This document shows, piece after piece, positions 27,380 to 36,304 of a DNA stretch of 64,000 nucleotides (position 1 is its first letter; each line of letters begins with the position of its first letter). Below the pieces are notes generated by a model. That model saw nothing but the letters and a program-made list of their open reading frames with translations, had not been told where the DNA came from and did no database searches. The stretch is taken from assembly GCA_018435055.1 (NCBI GenBank), contig JAHDOA010000008.1:1-64000 (forward strand), given 5' to 3'. The DNA comes from Pelotomaculum sp. GTDB lineage: Bacteria; Bacillota; Desulfotomaculia; Desulfotomaculales; Pelotomaculaceae. The position numbers and the translations under genes are program-made.

Positions 27380-27426
27380 ACAATATATATTGGTATAATT
27401 ATACCAGATAACTATATATTGTGGTC
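27380..27426 (-). promoter_or_regulatory. nrdJ promoter flanked by NrdR-like boxes
   Basis: CTATATATTG (27412-27421) fits the core of the NrdR box, and CAATATATATTG (27381-27392) is a second, looser copy. Their centres are 30 bp apart, close to three helical turns, as known NrdR box pairs are. Between them a perfect 16-bp palindrome TGGTATAATTATACCA (27391-27406) contains an extended -10 (TGGTATAAT) on both strands. Repression by NrdR of the vitamin B12-dependent enzyme is inferred. Confidence 0.55.
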
Positions 27427-27450
27427 AATATTTTTTCAAGCTATATTATA

Positions 27451-28614
27451 TTATTTATTAACAGGGTAGGACTGGCCTTCCCCTAACACCGCGTGGGCTT
27501 TGGGCATCCATTCGCTGATACTTATTTTTTGCGGGCATTTTTCTTCGCACGCTTTACACTGCACACACGAGCCGGCCCGGCTGGCCTCTGCCATGTAATT
27601 GGCGTAGATGCCGCGGCTGGTTTCCACATCTCCATAGGTAAAGCCGTCGTTAAACAATTTAATAATTCTCGGTATGTTAACCTCATTGGGACACGGCAGG
27701 CAGTAACCGCACCTGGTGCACGGGATCAGGGTCATATCTTTGTATTTATCCCTGGCCCGCCCTATAACCGCTAATTCTTCAGGCCCCATGGCATTTATAC
27801 CGGACGTGTCCGCAGAGGCAATATTTTCCTCCACCTGGCGCATGGTGTGCATGCCGCTCAGCAGCAGCGACACTTCCGGCTGGTTCCATACCCACTGCAG
27901 GGCCGAATCAACAGGGGTTTTTCCTGTTTTTTTAAACACATTCAACACCGGCGCGGGCGGATTAGCCAGCCTGCCGCCCAGCAAAGGCTCCATAATCACC
28001 ACAGCCAGCCCTTTAGAGGCCGCGTACCGCAACCCCCTGGCGCCCGCCTGGTGTTCGGTGTTCATGTAATTATATTGGATCTGGCAAAAGGTCCATCCAT
28101 TATACCCATCGATAATTTCCTGGAAAACATCATAGCGGTCGTGAAATGAAAATCCTATATACCCTATTTTTCCGTCCCGCTGGGCTGATTCCGCTTTTTC
28201 CAGCAGATTCATTTTGATTACTACGTTATCCCATCTTTTTTTGTCCAGGCCATGAAACAGGTAAAAGTCAATATAATCAGTCTGAAGCTTTTTAAGTTGT
28301 TCATTTAAAAAGAGGTCGAAATCCTCTGTTTTTTTTATAGACCAGACCGGCGACTTGGTGGCAAGTCTTACTTTTCCTCTGTAACCGTCTTTTAGTGCCT
28401 TACCCGTGACAATTTCACTGTTTTTTTCGTGGTATGGATACGCTGTGTCGACATAATTGACGCCCCGGTCTATAGCGAAACGGATCATCTGTATGGATTC
28501 GGCTTCATCTATGTTGCCGCTTAAAGCTTTTCCGTCAACCGTCGGCAGGCGCATACACCCGAAACCCAGGGCCGAAGCCTGCCAATCAAGGCTGCCGAAT
28601 CTTCTATATTGCAT
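27451..28614 (-). CDS. Aldo/keto reductase with C-terminal ferredoxin domain
   Basis: About 387 residues. The aldo/keto reductase barrel begins MQYRRFGSLDWQASALGFGCMRLP and includes the tetrad Tyr in DTAYPYH and Lys in LATKSP. The last 100 residues hold [4Fe-4S] ligands in CTRCGYCLPCP and CVQCKACEEKCP. Such fusions are common in strict anaerobes and probably reduce an aldehyde or quinone-like substrate using electrons from the cluster. ATG 28614 has AAAGGGG upstream. A 24-residue peptide gene lies 70 bases upstream in the same direction. Confidence 0.9.
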   Translation of the reverse strand: MQYRRFGSLDWQASALGFGCMRLPTVDGKALSGNIDEAESIQMIRFAIDRGVNYVDTAYPYHEKNSEIVTGKALKDGYRGKVRLATKSPVWSIKKTEDFDLFLNEQLKKLQTDYIDFYLFHGLDKKRWDNVVIKMNLLEKAESAQRDGKIGYIGFSFHDRYDVFQEIIDGYNGWTFCQIQYNYMNTEHQAGARGLRYAASKGLAVVIMEPLLGGRLANPPAPVLNVFKKTGKTPVDSALQWVWNQPEVSLLLSGMHTMRQVEENIASADTSGINAMGPEELAVIGRARDKYKDMTLIPCTRCGYCLPCPNEVNIPRIIKLFNDGFTYGDVETSRGIYANYMAEASRAGSCVQCKACEEKCPQKISISEWMPKAHAVLGEGQSYPVNK

Positions 28615-28684
28615 TAATAAATGCCCCTTTACCGGTCTCATTCTCTGACAGCAGTTTTAACGAAAATCAATGGGCAGTTTTAGG

Positions 28685-28759
28685 TCATGCCCAGGACCAC
28701 AGTTTACATCCACCTTTGCAATGGGCTACCGGCCGCAGCATGTATCTTTTTCCGAGCAT
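28685..28759 (-). CDS. 24-residue Cys-containing peptide
   Basis: A very short ORF has one of the best ribosome sites in the window (AAAGGAGG, seven bases before ATG 28759). It encodes a basic N-terminal half and then the segment HCKGGCKLWSWA at the C-terminus, with two Cys separated by three residues. It sits 70 bases upstream of the ferredoxin-fused aldo/keto reductase on the same strand. It may be a leader peptide controlling that gene, a small metal-binding peptide or a modified-peptide precursor. No family was recognised. Confidence 0.55.
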   Translation of the reverse strand: MLGKRYMLRPVAHCKGGCKLWSWA

Positions 28760-28923
28760 TTTTATACCTCCTTTATTAAGATATAATTCTTAGTTTTTCA
28801 TGGGAGCATTCTATAACCGCTTAATACTGCTGTTTAGCAAAACTTCTAAAAAAGCAGCGGTCATACATAGTTAATATATCACGCTCGCTACCGGGATGGC
28901 AATTAATATTTATGGGAGCTGTT

Positions 28924-29526
28924 TTAACCTCCACAGGTACATTTACACCTGTCGTTTACCCCGTCCCAGTCAACCAGGTTCCACCAGGCTTCCACCCAGG
29001 CGGCGCGCTTATTCTGATATTTCAGATAGTATGCGTGCTCCCAGACATCCAGGGCAAGTATGGGCTGCACCCCCCACATGGTCAGGTCCTGGTGCTTTTC
29101 GGCCGTCAAAATCTCCAGCTTACCCAAAGCCGGGCTGCAGCATAATAGGGCCCACCCGGAACCTTCCACCGCTACTGCCGCAGCTGAAAACTGTTTCTTG
29201 AAATTTTCAAAGCCGCCAAAGTCCCTGTTGATCATCTCCGCTATTTTTCCTGTGGCCGGGCCGCCTCCGTCCGGTTTCATGCTTTCCCAGAATAATGCAT
29301 GTAAAATGTGCCCTGACCCATGAAAAGCCAGCTCTCTCTCCCAGTGTTTAACCAGGCTGAAATCTCCTTTTTCCCGGGCTTCAGCCAATTTTGCATCGGC
29401 ATTGTTGAGTCCGTCCACATAAGCTTTGTGGTGGGCGTCATGGTGCAGTTTCACTGTCTGCTCATCGTAATAAGGTTCCAGGGCGTTATAAGCGTAGGGT
29501 AGTTCGGGCAGTTGATATTTTGGCAT
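28924..29526 (-). CDS. sodA: Superoxide dismutase, Fe/Mn family
   Basis: 200 residues, normal length. Metal ligands are visible as the first His in KLHHDAHHKAYVDGL, the second in HGSGHILHALFW, and the C-terminal Asp and His in LALDVWEHAYYL. It disproportionates superoxide in the cytoplasm. The C-terminus is an unusual Cys-rich tail, CKCTCGG. A divergent second family member lies upstream; the pair is separated by a degenerate region. Confidence 0.95.
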   Translation of the reverse strand: MPKYQLPELPYAYNALEPYYDEQTVKLHHDAHHKAYVDGLNNADAKLAEAREKGDFSLVKHWERELAFHGSGHILHALFWESMKPDGGGPATGKIAEMINRDFGGFENFKKQFSAAAVAVEGSGWALLCCSPALGKLEILTAEKHQDLTMWGVQPILALDVWEHAYYLKYQNKRAAWVEAWWNLVDWDGVNDRCKCTCGG

Positions 29527-29596
29527 TTAATCGACCTGGTTTCTGAAACCTAGACATATCTGAGATATCAAGAATAACCCGGATTTGTTGAGGTTT

Positions 29597-29830
29597 CTCT
29601 CCCGCCGACTAACGGGAGGCAGTGTCACAGGATTCAACTGCCGGGCCCACAGGCTCTAGCCTGTGTTCCGGATGCTTTGCTTCCCTCCGGCAGTTCCCTG
29701 GCGCTTCCTAATGCTACGCGTACTGCCCGGAAGAAGGTGTTACCTCCACCTGGATATTTACTTGTGACAACGGCCTTTCGCTGCGTGTACCGTGTCACCC
29801 GCAATATCTTTAAAGGTTAACCTATACCTG
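29597..29830 (-). pseudogene. Possible remnant of an IS200/IS605-type element (TnpB C-terminus and end hairpin)
   Basis: The 450 bases between the two SOD genes hold no intact gene. A minus-strand frame running to TGA at 29634 has the feel of a TnpB C-terminal tail (ending TQARACGPGS), with no start codon. It contains ACAGGCT/AGCCTGT (29649-29664) and is followed by a hairpin CTCCCG/CGGGAG (29599-29618) of the kind seen at the right ends of these elements. The rest of the transposase is absent. This is a pattern-based guess. Confidence 0.25.
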
Positions 29831-29975
29831 GCATGTTTTTCCTGTAAACCTGCCATAAAACCAGGCTTTTCACCTTCCTTTTCGTTAATTTTTTAATTCC
29901 AGCTAATACGGCTTTTTTTACGGAGAACCACTGTTACCAATTGGTCATTAATTTGAACGCTGGTTATTTGACTTT

Positions 29976-30617
29976 CTACCTAGTATAACCGGGACTGTTT
30001 CTGCTTTTATACATCTGCAGGACGGCATGCAGTCTTTTACTTACCACCGCCCAGTCCACCCGTCTCAAAAATTCCCTGATATAATCCCGACGGGTTGGAA
30101 ACGTTGTACAGTAAGCGTGTTCATATAAATCCAAAACCAGTAGCGGCGCCACCGACCATACGCCTTCGGCGTGGCTGTCCGAAAAATAATTGTCCAGCGC
30201 GCCTTTCTCCAGATCAAAACCCAGTATCACCCACCCCCTGGCGCACATCGCCAGCGCAAAAAATTGCTTTTCCCATTCCTGCAGGGATCCGAAATTGCGC
30301 TCAAGCATGCCCAACATTTCCGTAGATGGTAAAGTTGGCATTTTTTTCGCAATATTTTCGAAAAAATATTTATGCAGTTTTACTGAATTTAGAGCATGTG
30401 TGTGCTCAATTTTCAGGGACCGGAGGGTGCAATACGTCGGGTTGGCCATGGATATATCCACCTTGAGCAGCCTGGCTTCAATTTCCTTTATCTTGTTTTC
30501 ATGTTCTGCGGGGTAGCGCGTATAATGCTCATCTAAAAGCTCCCTGGAAAAACCGCCGCGGACATCCCGTAAATTTTCCTCATCCATTTGCCCCAGCCCC
30601 CTTGTCATTAAAGCCAT
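29976..30617 (-). CDS. Divergent Fe/Mn superoxide dismutase family protein
   Basis: 213 residues. The overall fold is recognisable: HYTRYPAEHENKI corresponds to the first ligand helix, VKLHKYFFEN to the second, and LLVLDLYEHAYCTTF to the Asp-x3-His pair. It has an N-terminal extension of about 30 residues and differs from the neighbouring canonical SOD in most active-site surroundings. It may be a true dismutase or a SOD-like protein with another role. Initiation at 30617 is plausible but not marked by a strong ribosome site. Confidence 0.75.
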   Translation of the reverse strand: MALMTRGLGQMDEENLRDVRGGFSRELLDEHYTRYPAEHENKIKEIEARLLKVDISMANPTYCTLRSLKIEHTHALNSVKLHKYFFENIAKKMPTLPSTEMLGMLERNFGSLQEWEKQFFALAMCARGWVILGFDLEKGALDNYFSDSHAEGVWSVAPLLVLDLYEHAYCTTFPTRRDYIREFLRRVDWAVVSKRLHAVLQMYKSRNSPGYTR

Positions 30618-30665
30618 TATAGCCGTAGTTACTTACAGGCAAATTATAAAATCCTTAAAATTTTA

Positions 30666-30693
30666 TTAAAAAAAGACGTTATCAAAACGTCTT
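30666..30693 (-). terminator. Terminator of the QueG-like/dioxygenase/two-component operon
   Basis: Minus-strand AAGACGTT and AACGTCTT (30673-30693) pair around a 5-base loop and run into a U tract. The hairpin begins two bases past the response-regulator stop. Confidence 0.88.
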
Positions 30694-30694
30694 T

Positions 30695-31384
<690 letters not shown>

Positions 31385-31386
31385 AA

Positions 31387-33021
31387 TTAGCTCACCTTCC
31401 CTTTCCCTTCAGTCTCTCCCGTTGGCAACATGAAAGTAAATGTGCTGCCCTTATTTATTTTACTGTCTACCCTAATATTGCCGCCTTGCAAATCAACAAG
31501 TTTCTTGGCAAGCGCAAGACCGATGCCGGTACCGTTATATTTTCTGGAAGTGGTGCCGTCAACCTGCTGAAAAGGTTGGAAAATTTTTTCCTGGTCGACT
31601 GCTTCTATACCAATCCCAGTATCTGCAACAGATATGTAAACGCCGGTGGAATCATCCTGCCTGATCCCCACAGTTACCTGACCGCCCGGGGCGGTAAATT
31701 TTAAGGCGTTAGAAAGCAGGTTGGTCAGTATCTGCCCTGTTTTTTCCCGGTCCCCCCACATTTTTACAGGGTTACCGGCCCGGGGTACTGCGAGGATTAT
31801 ACTCTTTTGATTGAAAAGAGGCCTCATCTTGCTGGAAACCTCATTAATTAGTTCATAAACATTCAGAGCTTCTTTATATAATACCGTCTTACCGGCGGCA
31901 ATTTTCGACAAATCCAGAAATCCATTAATCCGGCCAAGAAGTTCTTTACCGCTGTCGCTAATCTCCTCCAGATAATCCTTCTGCATCTCGTTCAGTGTCC
32001 CGGTACGTTCATCTAACAGTATTTCAGTAAAAGCGATAATAGCAGAAAGAGGTGTTCGCAATTCATGGTTGGTGTTGGCAAGGAACTCATCTTTTAGACG
32101 GTCCGCTTCCAGCATCTGCTGGTTTTTTTCAGCCAGCATTTCCCGCTGCCTGGCCAGAGTCCTGTTTGTCTCATAAAGCATGCCCAGGGCATCATCTATG
32201 ATCGCCTTAAATATGAAGGCAAAGGAAAATACCTGGAATATGTGGCCCAGTAAATTATAGGTGTCATACGGGTTTAAATAATAGGTAAAGGCCAGATCGC
32301 TCATAATTATGATGATCAGCGCCATGCCCAGATAGAGACCCTGGCTTTGCGCCCATTTCTTCGTCAGGATCCAGAACGCGGCAATAGCTTCGATTGCTAT
32401 CACCAGGTAGCCTAAAAAGACTTTGGGGATAGTCTGGCTTCCAGCCGCCGCGTCATACATATCAGGCAGGACAGCAAGGTTCGTGACTATGAGATAAATC
32501 ACGCTGGCGCTTAATAGAAACGATAACGTGGGAATCAAGGCTGATTTGTGAATAACCACAATTCTTTCGCCGTAAACCACGGCAGCCAGCAATCCAATGG
32601 CCAGGAGCAGCTTGGTAATAATAAACAGGGTTGAGGCCTTATCGACTGTGTTGGGTGTAATAAAGTCAGGCATACCCATATAAGAAAGGGCATGCGCAAA
32701 TTCAAAAGGGGCTACCAGGCAGAAGGTCAGCGAAAATAACAGCATTTTCAGCTCATGTTTATATTTATAATCATACCAGCTCATCAAAGCGGCGCATATA
32801 GCCACAGCCACAATGACAAACTCGATGACCATGTGGAGTACAGGGTAGATTTCCGATCCGATAACTGTATAATATCGCCCTGCTAAAAATACAAGAAAAA
32901 TGAAAAAAAGAAACCAGGCGCCTGCTGCAGGCAAAAACCGCCCACCGGTTAACATGCGCTCTTTTATTGGGATTGTACGCATTACAGTCGCAGCCGCCTC
33001 CCTTCTCACGTAAACCAGCAC
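31387..33021 (-). CDS. Membrane sensor histidine kinase, MASE3-like sensor
   Basis: 544 residues. About eight membrane helices fill residues 25-280 in an arrangement like the MASE3 sensor domain (with GMPDFITPNTVDKAS and the later FSFAFIFKAIIDDALG). A short coiled coil leads to HisKA with the phosphorylated His in NTNHELRTPLSAI, then the ATPase motifs LLSNALKFT, DTGIGI and GTGIGLALAK. It has no separate extracellular domain, so the signal is probably sensed within the membrane. It sits between the dioxygenase-like gene and its response regulator. Confidence 0.92.
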   Translation of the reverse strand: MLVYVRREAAATVMRTIPIKERMLTGGRFLPAAGAWFLFFIFLVFLAGRYYTVIGSEIYPVLHMVIEFVIVAVAICAALMSWYDYKYKHELKMLLFSLTFCLVAPFEFAHALSYMGMPDFITPNTVDKASTLFIITKLLLAIGLLAAVVYGERIVVIHKSALIPTLSFLLSASVIYLIVTNLAVLPDMYDAAAGSQTIPKVFLGYLVIAIEAIAAFWILTKKWAQSQGLYLGMALIIIIMSDLAFTYYLNPYDTYNLLGHIFQVFSFAFIFKAIIDDALGMLYETNRTLARQREMLAEKNQQMLEADRLKDEFLANTNHELRTPLSAIIAFTEILLDERTGTLNEMQKDYLEEISDSGKELLGRINGFLDLSKIAAGKTVLYKEALNVYELINEVSSKMRPLFNQKSIILAVPRAGNPVKMWGDREKTGQILTNLLSNALKFTAPGGQVTVGIRQDDSTGVYISVADTGIGIEAVDQEKIFQPFQQVDGTTSRKYNGTGIGLALAKKLVDLQGGNIRVDSKINKGSTFTFMLPTGETEGKGKVS

Positions 33022-33037
33022 AGAATAATTCCTCGGT

Positions 33038-33871
33038 TCAATACCCCGGTAAACCTATCTTTATCGCTTCATACAGGTCTGCGAACCTTTCTTTTAAAGG
33101 AACCTCCCCTATCTTTTTCGTCTCCATATAATTCAATGCCGCCGCCTTGTCTGCCAGCGCCAGAGCCCGTAAAGCCTCATACTGCATGTAAGGCTTATCC
33201 ATAAGAGCTTGTTCCAGGATTTCGACCGGCCAGTCCTCCCTAATACTGCCCAGGGCTTTTAAAACATAGGCTCTGCCATATCTATAAGGAGACATCAGTC
33301 TGTAAACAGTATCCTTATGGATATTATAGCACTCCAGGTAACCCCGCCGGATTAATGGTTTTCCATAAAGATGCAGGCTGATAGAGGGGGTATCCTTGTA
33401 AATGCTTTCCATCTTATGGATACCTTGATTTAGCGGGAGCACAACAGTGGTTTCCCCGGGTTTTAATATGGCGCTTTTGACTTCACGGATCTTCGCGTAA
33501 CCAGGTTTGCTGCCGTCATCTACACGCTCGTATTTCCGTTCCAGTATTTCACCTGCCACACAGGAAACAATTCCCCAGGAACCGTGGTCGTGGGCCGGGT
33601 AGGATACGGCGGGATCCCAGATATACAGGCGGAGTGAAAAGAGCCTGTCCGGATCAATGTATAGGGTAACTTCATTGGGGTCCGGTGTTAATGCCCGGTT
33701 CATCAAAAAATCATCATCAACAGCAAATTTTTGAAAAATCTCTTTTAAAAAAACAGGTTTCAGCGCCAGGCCGCTGACAAGCATGCGGCCCCTGGAAAAG
33801 ATATCTCCCTGGTTGTCAGTTGTTTTAAGCATTTCCCTTACTTCATCGCATAAGGAACTGATCAAATCCAT
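33038..33871 (-). CDS. Cysteine dioxygenase-like cupin protein with helical C-terminal domain
   Basis: About 277 residues from ATG 33871 (AGGAGGTG ten bases upstream). The central cupin shows iron ligands in PAHDHGSWG and a later His in SISLHLYG, matching the cysteine dioxygenase type I fold. The last 80 residues are helical and look like HEAT repeats. Cysteine dioxygenases use O2, which is surprising in an organism with a B12-dependent RNR. A thiol-oxidising or oxygen-sensing role is possible. It starts two bases after the QueG-like gene and precedes a two-component system. Confidence 0.8.
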   Translation of the reverse strand: MDLISSLCDEVREMLKTTDNQGDIFSRGRMLVSGLALKPVFLKEIFQKFAVDDDFLMNRALTPDPNEVTLYIDPDRLFSLRLYIWDPAVSYPAHDHGSWGIVSCVAGEILERKYERVDDGSKPGYAKIREVKSAILKPGETTVVLPLNQGIHKMESIYKDTPSISLHLYGKPLIRRGYLECYNIHKDTVYRLMSPYRYGRAYVLKALGSIREDWPVEILEQALMDKPYMQYEALRALALADKAAALNYMETKKIGEVPLKERFADLYEAIKIGLPGY

Positions 33872-33872
33872 C

Positions 33873-34733
33873 TTATTTCTCACCTCCTGCATTAAAATCA
33901 AAAATTTTACCGTTTTTTATAGCCCAGCTGCCGTACTTCCTGAAATGGTTCCAAGATCTATATTCCGGGCTGTCGATGTCATTTTCAATGGCTTTCATCT
34001 CGGACTGATATTTTTTGGACATGCCCCTTTCCTGGTAAAGGCCCCTGTCTTCCCCGACCGGGCATACTTTGGTACAGATCCCGCACGGATATGCCCTCCT
34101 CCTGGTCAGTTCTTCGTGCCAGCGGGCACAGCCGGCCACGTCAAATTTAAAATAATAACCGTCCGTGTCTGCTTCTTTTTTTAAAACCCCGGCCGGGCAG
34201 CATTTCACACACATCATGCAGTTAATGCACAGATCTTTTTCCATGACCTGATCAGGTTCAAGTTCTGCCGCAGTAAACACGGACACCAGGCGGACCCTGG
34301 ACCCAAATTCCGGGGTTAAAAGATTATGGCTGCGCGAAACCGTACCCAGCCCGGCGTATTTTGCCGCAAAGGTATGTGAGAAAGCCGCGTAAGGTTTCTC
34401 GATAATGTTCTTAATCGAGCCGTAACCGTCCCTGGTAAAAAACATTGACGCGTGCCCTGCTCTATTTAAATAGCGGGTAAGGCCGTAAGCAAGGGAATCC
34501 AGCTCACGGTTACTGGTCTCGTATGTTTCCCGGTGTAAAATGGAAGGCGTCGTGTCTACTATGGGCAGCGGCATCTGCATTCCCATGACTATTACTGTTT
34601 TGGCCATGCTCCATAGTGATGCCGGCCAAAATTCCGGCGGGATTTCATTATATTGCGGCCACCTGTCCACACTGGCAAATCCGGTTATGTCCGCCCCACG
34701 GGAAGCTGCATACTTTATAATGTCTTCTTTCAT
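33873..34733 (-). CDS. QueG-like iron-sulfur protein (epoxyqueuosine reductase / reductive dehalogenase-related)
   Basis: 286 residues. Two [4Fe-4S] motifs, CINCMMCVKCCP and CGICTKVCP with an upstream Cys, are flanked by the conserved AKYAGLGTVSRSHNLLTPEFGSRVRLV, as in QueG and reductive dehalogenases. True QueG binds cobalamin and finishes queuosine in tRNA. This protein lacks the usual HEAT-repeat C-terminus and is encoded with a cysteine dioxygenase-like gene, so I prefer a paralogue with another substrate. It is first in a four-gene operon. Confidence 0.8.
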   Translation of the reverse strand: MKEDIIKYAASRGADITGFASVDRWPQYNEIPPEFWPASLWSMAKTVIVMGMQMPLPIVDTTPSILHRETYETSNRELDSLAYGLTRYLNRAGHASMFFTRDGYGSIKNIIEKPYAAFSHTFAAKYAGLGTVSRSHNLLTPEFGSRVRLVSVFTAAELEPDQVMEKDLCINCMMCVKCCPAGVLKKEADTDGYYFKFDVAGCARWHEELTRRRAYPCGICTKVCPVGEDRGLYQERGMSKKYQSEMKAIENDIDSPEYRSWNHFRKYGSWAIKNGKIFDFNAGGEK

Positions 34734-34770
34734 TCCAGCATCCCCTCCCTAAATATAAAATGAATTATCA

Positions 34771-34805
34771 CATGATTTACAGGATTATCAAGATTTACAA
34801 GATTT
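34771..34805. repeat. Degenerate GATTTACAGGATT-type repeat
   Basis: Two adjoining copies of the word GATTTACARGATT lie between the QueG-like gene and the small basic ORF. The same words occur in intergenic DNA near 40884-41090 and 63059-63200. They look like a dispersed low-complexity repeat family of this genome. Confidence 0.45.
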
Positions 34806-34819
34806 CAGCTAAAGCGTGA

Positions 34820-34960
34820 TTAGAGCTCGGGGTCGGGCTTTTTCTCTTCGCTTCTGCGTCCTTTGCGTTTGTATATCCTGGCGCTCTGTTTGACCTTTGT
34901 CTCAGGTTTACGCAGCCAAATGCCGCGCGCGCCAGAAAGAATTTTTTTTCTTATTTTCAT
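34820..34960 (-). CDS. Small basic protein, 46 residues
   Basis: An ATG at 34960 begins a short frame ending at TAA 34820. The product is strongly basic (MKIRKKILSG, then KRKGRRSEEKK) with a Trp near the middle and no hydrophobic helix. The ribosome site is weak (GTGAT six bases upstream). It lies just downstream of the YgjP-like protease gene on the same strand. No family recognised; a nucleic-acid-binding role is only a guess. Confidence 0.4.
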   Translation of the reverse strand: MKIRKKILSGARGIWLRKPETKVKQSARIYKRKGRRSEEKKPDPEL

Positions 34961-34991
34961 ACTATCACAACCGGTCAAATTATTCCAAATA

Positions 34992-35744
34992 CTATATTTT
35001 CAGCCTGTGGCCGTTCTTCTTCAGCCAGTCCCGGCAGTTTTTGTAATCGGGGCAGACAGACTCAACCAGGGCCCAGAATTTTTTGGAGTGGTTTGGTTCG
35101 ACCAGGTGTAAAAGCTCATGGGCCACTATGTAGTCCATCACTGGCAGCGGCGCCATAACCAGCCGCCAGTTGAAGTTTAAATTACCGAGGCTTGAACAGC
35201 TGCCCCAGCGTGTCTTCTGCCCTCTGATGGCTACCCTGTTGAAGCGCAATTTTAATACACTGTTTAACACCCTGATCCGCTGGTTGATCAGCAGGCGCGC
35301 CATACTTTTCATCCAGGATTCCAATACAGCCGCGGCGTCCTTTCCGTTGCCTTCATTCAGCAGGACCACTATTTTATTAACATCAACCTGCACGGCGCCG
35401 GCTGTGGTTCCCTCCGTCCGGATTTCTACCTGGTATTCCCTGCCCCGGTAAAGGACATACCAGCCAGACTGTTTGCCCGCCAAAGAGCTTTGTTCCAGCC
35501 GGGCGAAATAATCAAGCCTGGCCAGAATCCAGCCCTGGTTTTCCCTTAAAAATGTGTTTAAAATGCCTGAATCAAAGCATTCAGGCACTGTTATTACCAA
35601 ACCGTTTTCCAGGTCTACTTTAAGCCGGAAGTTCTTAGCTCTAGTACTTATTTTCAATGAATAGGCTACCTTCCTCCCAGCCAGGTTCACTGTCCCCCTG
35701 GACAACCTCTCACCGCCAGGCTTTTGTTTAACTGGCGGCCGCAT
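34992..35744 (-). CDS. YgjP-family metallopeptidase (M48/DUF45-like)
   Basis: About 250 residues. The zinc site is VAHELLHLVEPNHSKKFW, with the HExxH motif, a downstream His and conserved aromatic/Trp. Upstream are the family motifs KTRWGSCSSLGNLNFNWRL and DYIVAHE. The function of the family is poorly known. ATG 35744 sits just beyond the FmdB-type gene's stop codon; the longer frame to 35849 overlaps that gene. Confidence 0.85.
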   Translation of the reverse strand: MRPPVKQKPGGERLSRGTVNLAGRKVAYSLKISTRAKNFRLKVDLENGLVITVPECFDSGILNTFLRENQGWILARLDYFARLEQSSLAGKQSGWYVLYRGREYQVEIRTEGTTAGAVQVDVNKIVVLLNEGNGKDAAAVLESWMKSMARLLINQRIRVLNSVLKLRFNRVAIRGQKTRWGSCSSLGNLNFNWRLVMAPLPVMDYIVAHELLHLVEPNHSKKFWALVESVCPDYKNCRDWLKKNGHRLKI

Positions 35745-35745
35745 T

Positions 35746-36009
35746 CTAAGGAACCGGATTGCCGCAGCAAGCGCCTGGAGCGCCGCAGGCGTTCGCCCCC
35801 GGGCAGGCGTTGGCGGCCGCGCCGTCACAGCCCGCACAGCTGGTGTCATTGGCGGGTTTCCCCACGGAGCTGGGCAAAAAGGGCGCGGAGATGAGCTTTG
35901 TTAGATTAGCGCTCCCGCAGGCGCATCTTTTTTCACGGTTACGGCCGGGCAGTTGGAGAATTTCAAAAACCTTTTCACAATCGTTGCATTTGTACTCAAA
36001 AATTGGCAT
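35746..36009 (-). CDS. FmdB-type zinc ribbon protein with Cys/Gly/Ala-rich tail
   Basis: 87 residues. The N-terminal FmdB regulatory domain is MPIFEYKCNDCEKVFE, followed by CACG, a zinc ribbon. A low-complexity tail has eight Cys in CAGC, CPG, CGAPGACCG. Tails of this type are common in FmdB proteins of anaerobes. Roles in regulation of formamidase/Mo enzymes have been proposed for the family. AGGAGGAG precedes the start. Stop and start codons almost touch the YgjP-like gene. Confidence 0.88.
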   Translation of the reverse strand: MPIFEYKCNDCEKVFEILQLPGRNREKRCACGSANLTKLISAPFLPSSVGKPANDTSCAGCDGAAANACPGANACGAPGACCGNPVP

Positions 36010-36034
36010 TGTCAGACTCCTCCTAAAATATTGA

Positions 36035-36304
36035 TTAAATTGGGATCCTTGTTAGCTCAAAGATAACGGGCCGGTCCGGGTCGGGGCAGGCCCAGGTCGT
36101 CACATTGCTGTCCTCCATCCAGGGAAAACTGCCGCCGTACAGCAGCGCCGCCACCGCCGAACGCAGGGAATCATAGGCAAACTGGCAGAGTCCGCCCGGT
36201 GTGTACCCGGCAAATTCAAAAGTGTCGCCAACTTTGTGGCCATAGGAGCATTTCCCTTCGCCCCTAATCTCCACGATCTTCGCCACCACCTTGTATTTAT
36301 ACAT
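36035..36304 (-). CDS. TIGR04076-family protein
   Basis: 89 residues from ATG 36304 (GGGGTG six bases upstream). The sequence KYKVVAKIVEIRGEGKCSYGHKVGD and DSLRSAVAALLYGGSFPW with a C-terminal CPDPDRPVIFEL matches my memory of the TIGR04076 family, small proteins with conserved Cys residues found in anaerobes. The function is unknown. It is followed by the FmdB and YgjP genes in the same direction. Confidence 0.8.
   Translation of the reverse strand: MYKYKVVAKIVEIRGEGKCSYGHKVGDTFEFAGYTPGGLCQFAYDSLRSAVAALLYGGSFPWMEDSNVTTWACPDPDRPVIFELTRIPI

Noticed and set aside
27391-27406. Palindrome as a stand-alone terminator upstream of nrdJ
   Set aside because: No U tract follows on either strand; it fits a promoter/operator better.
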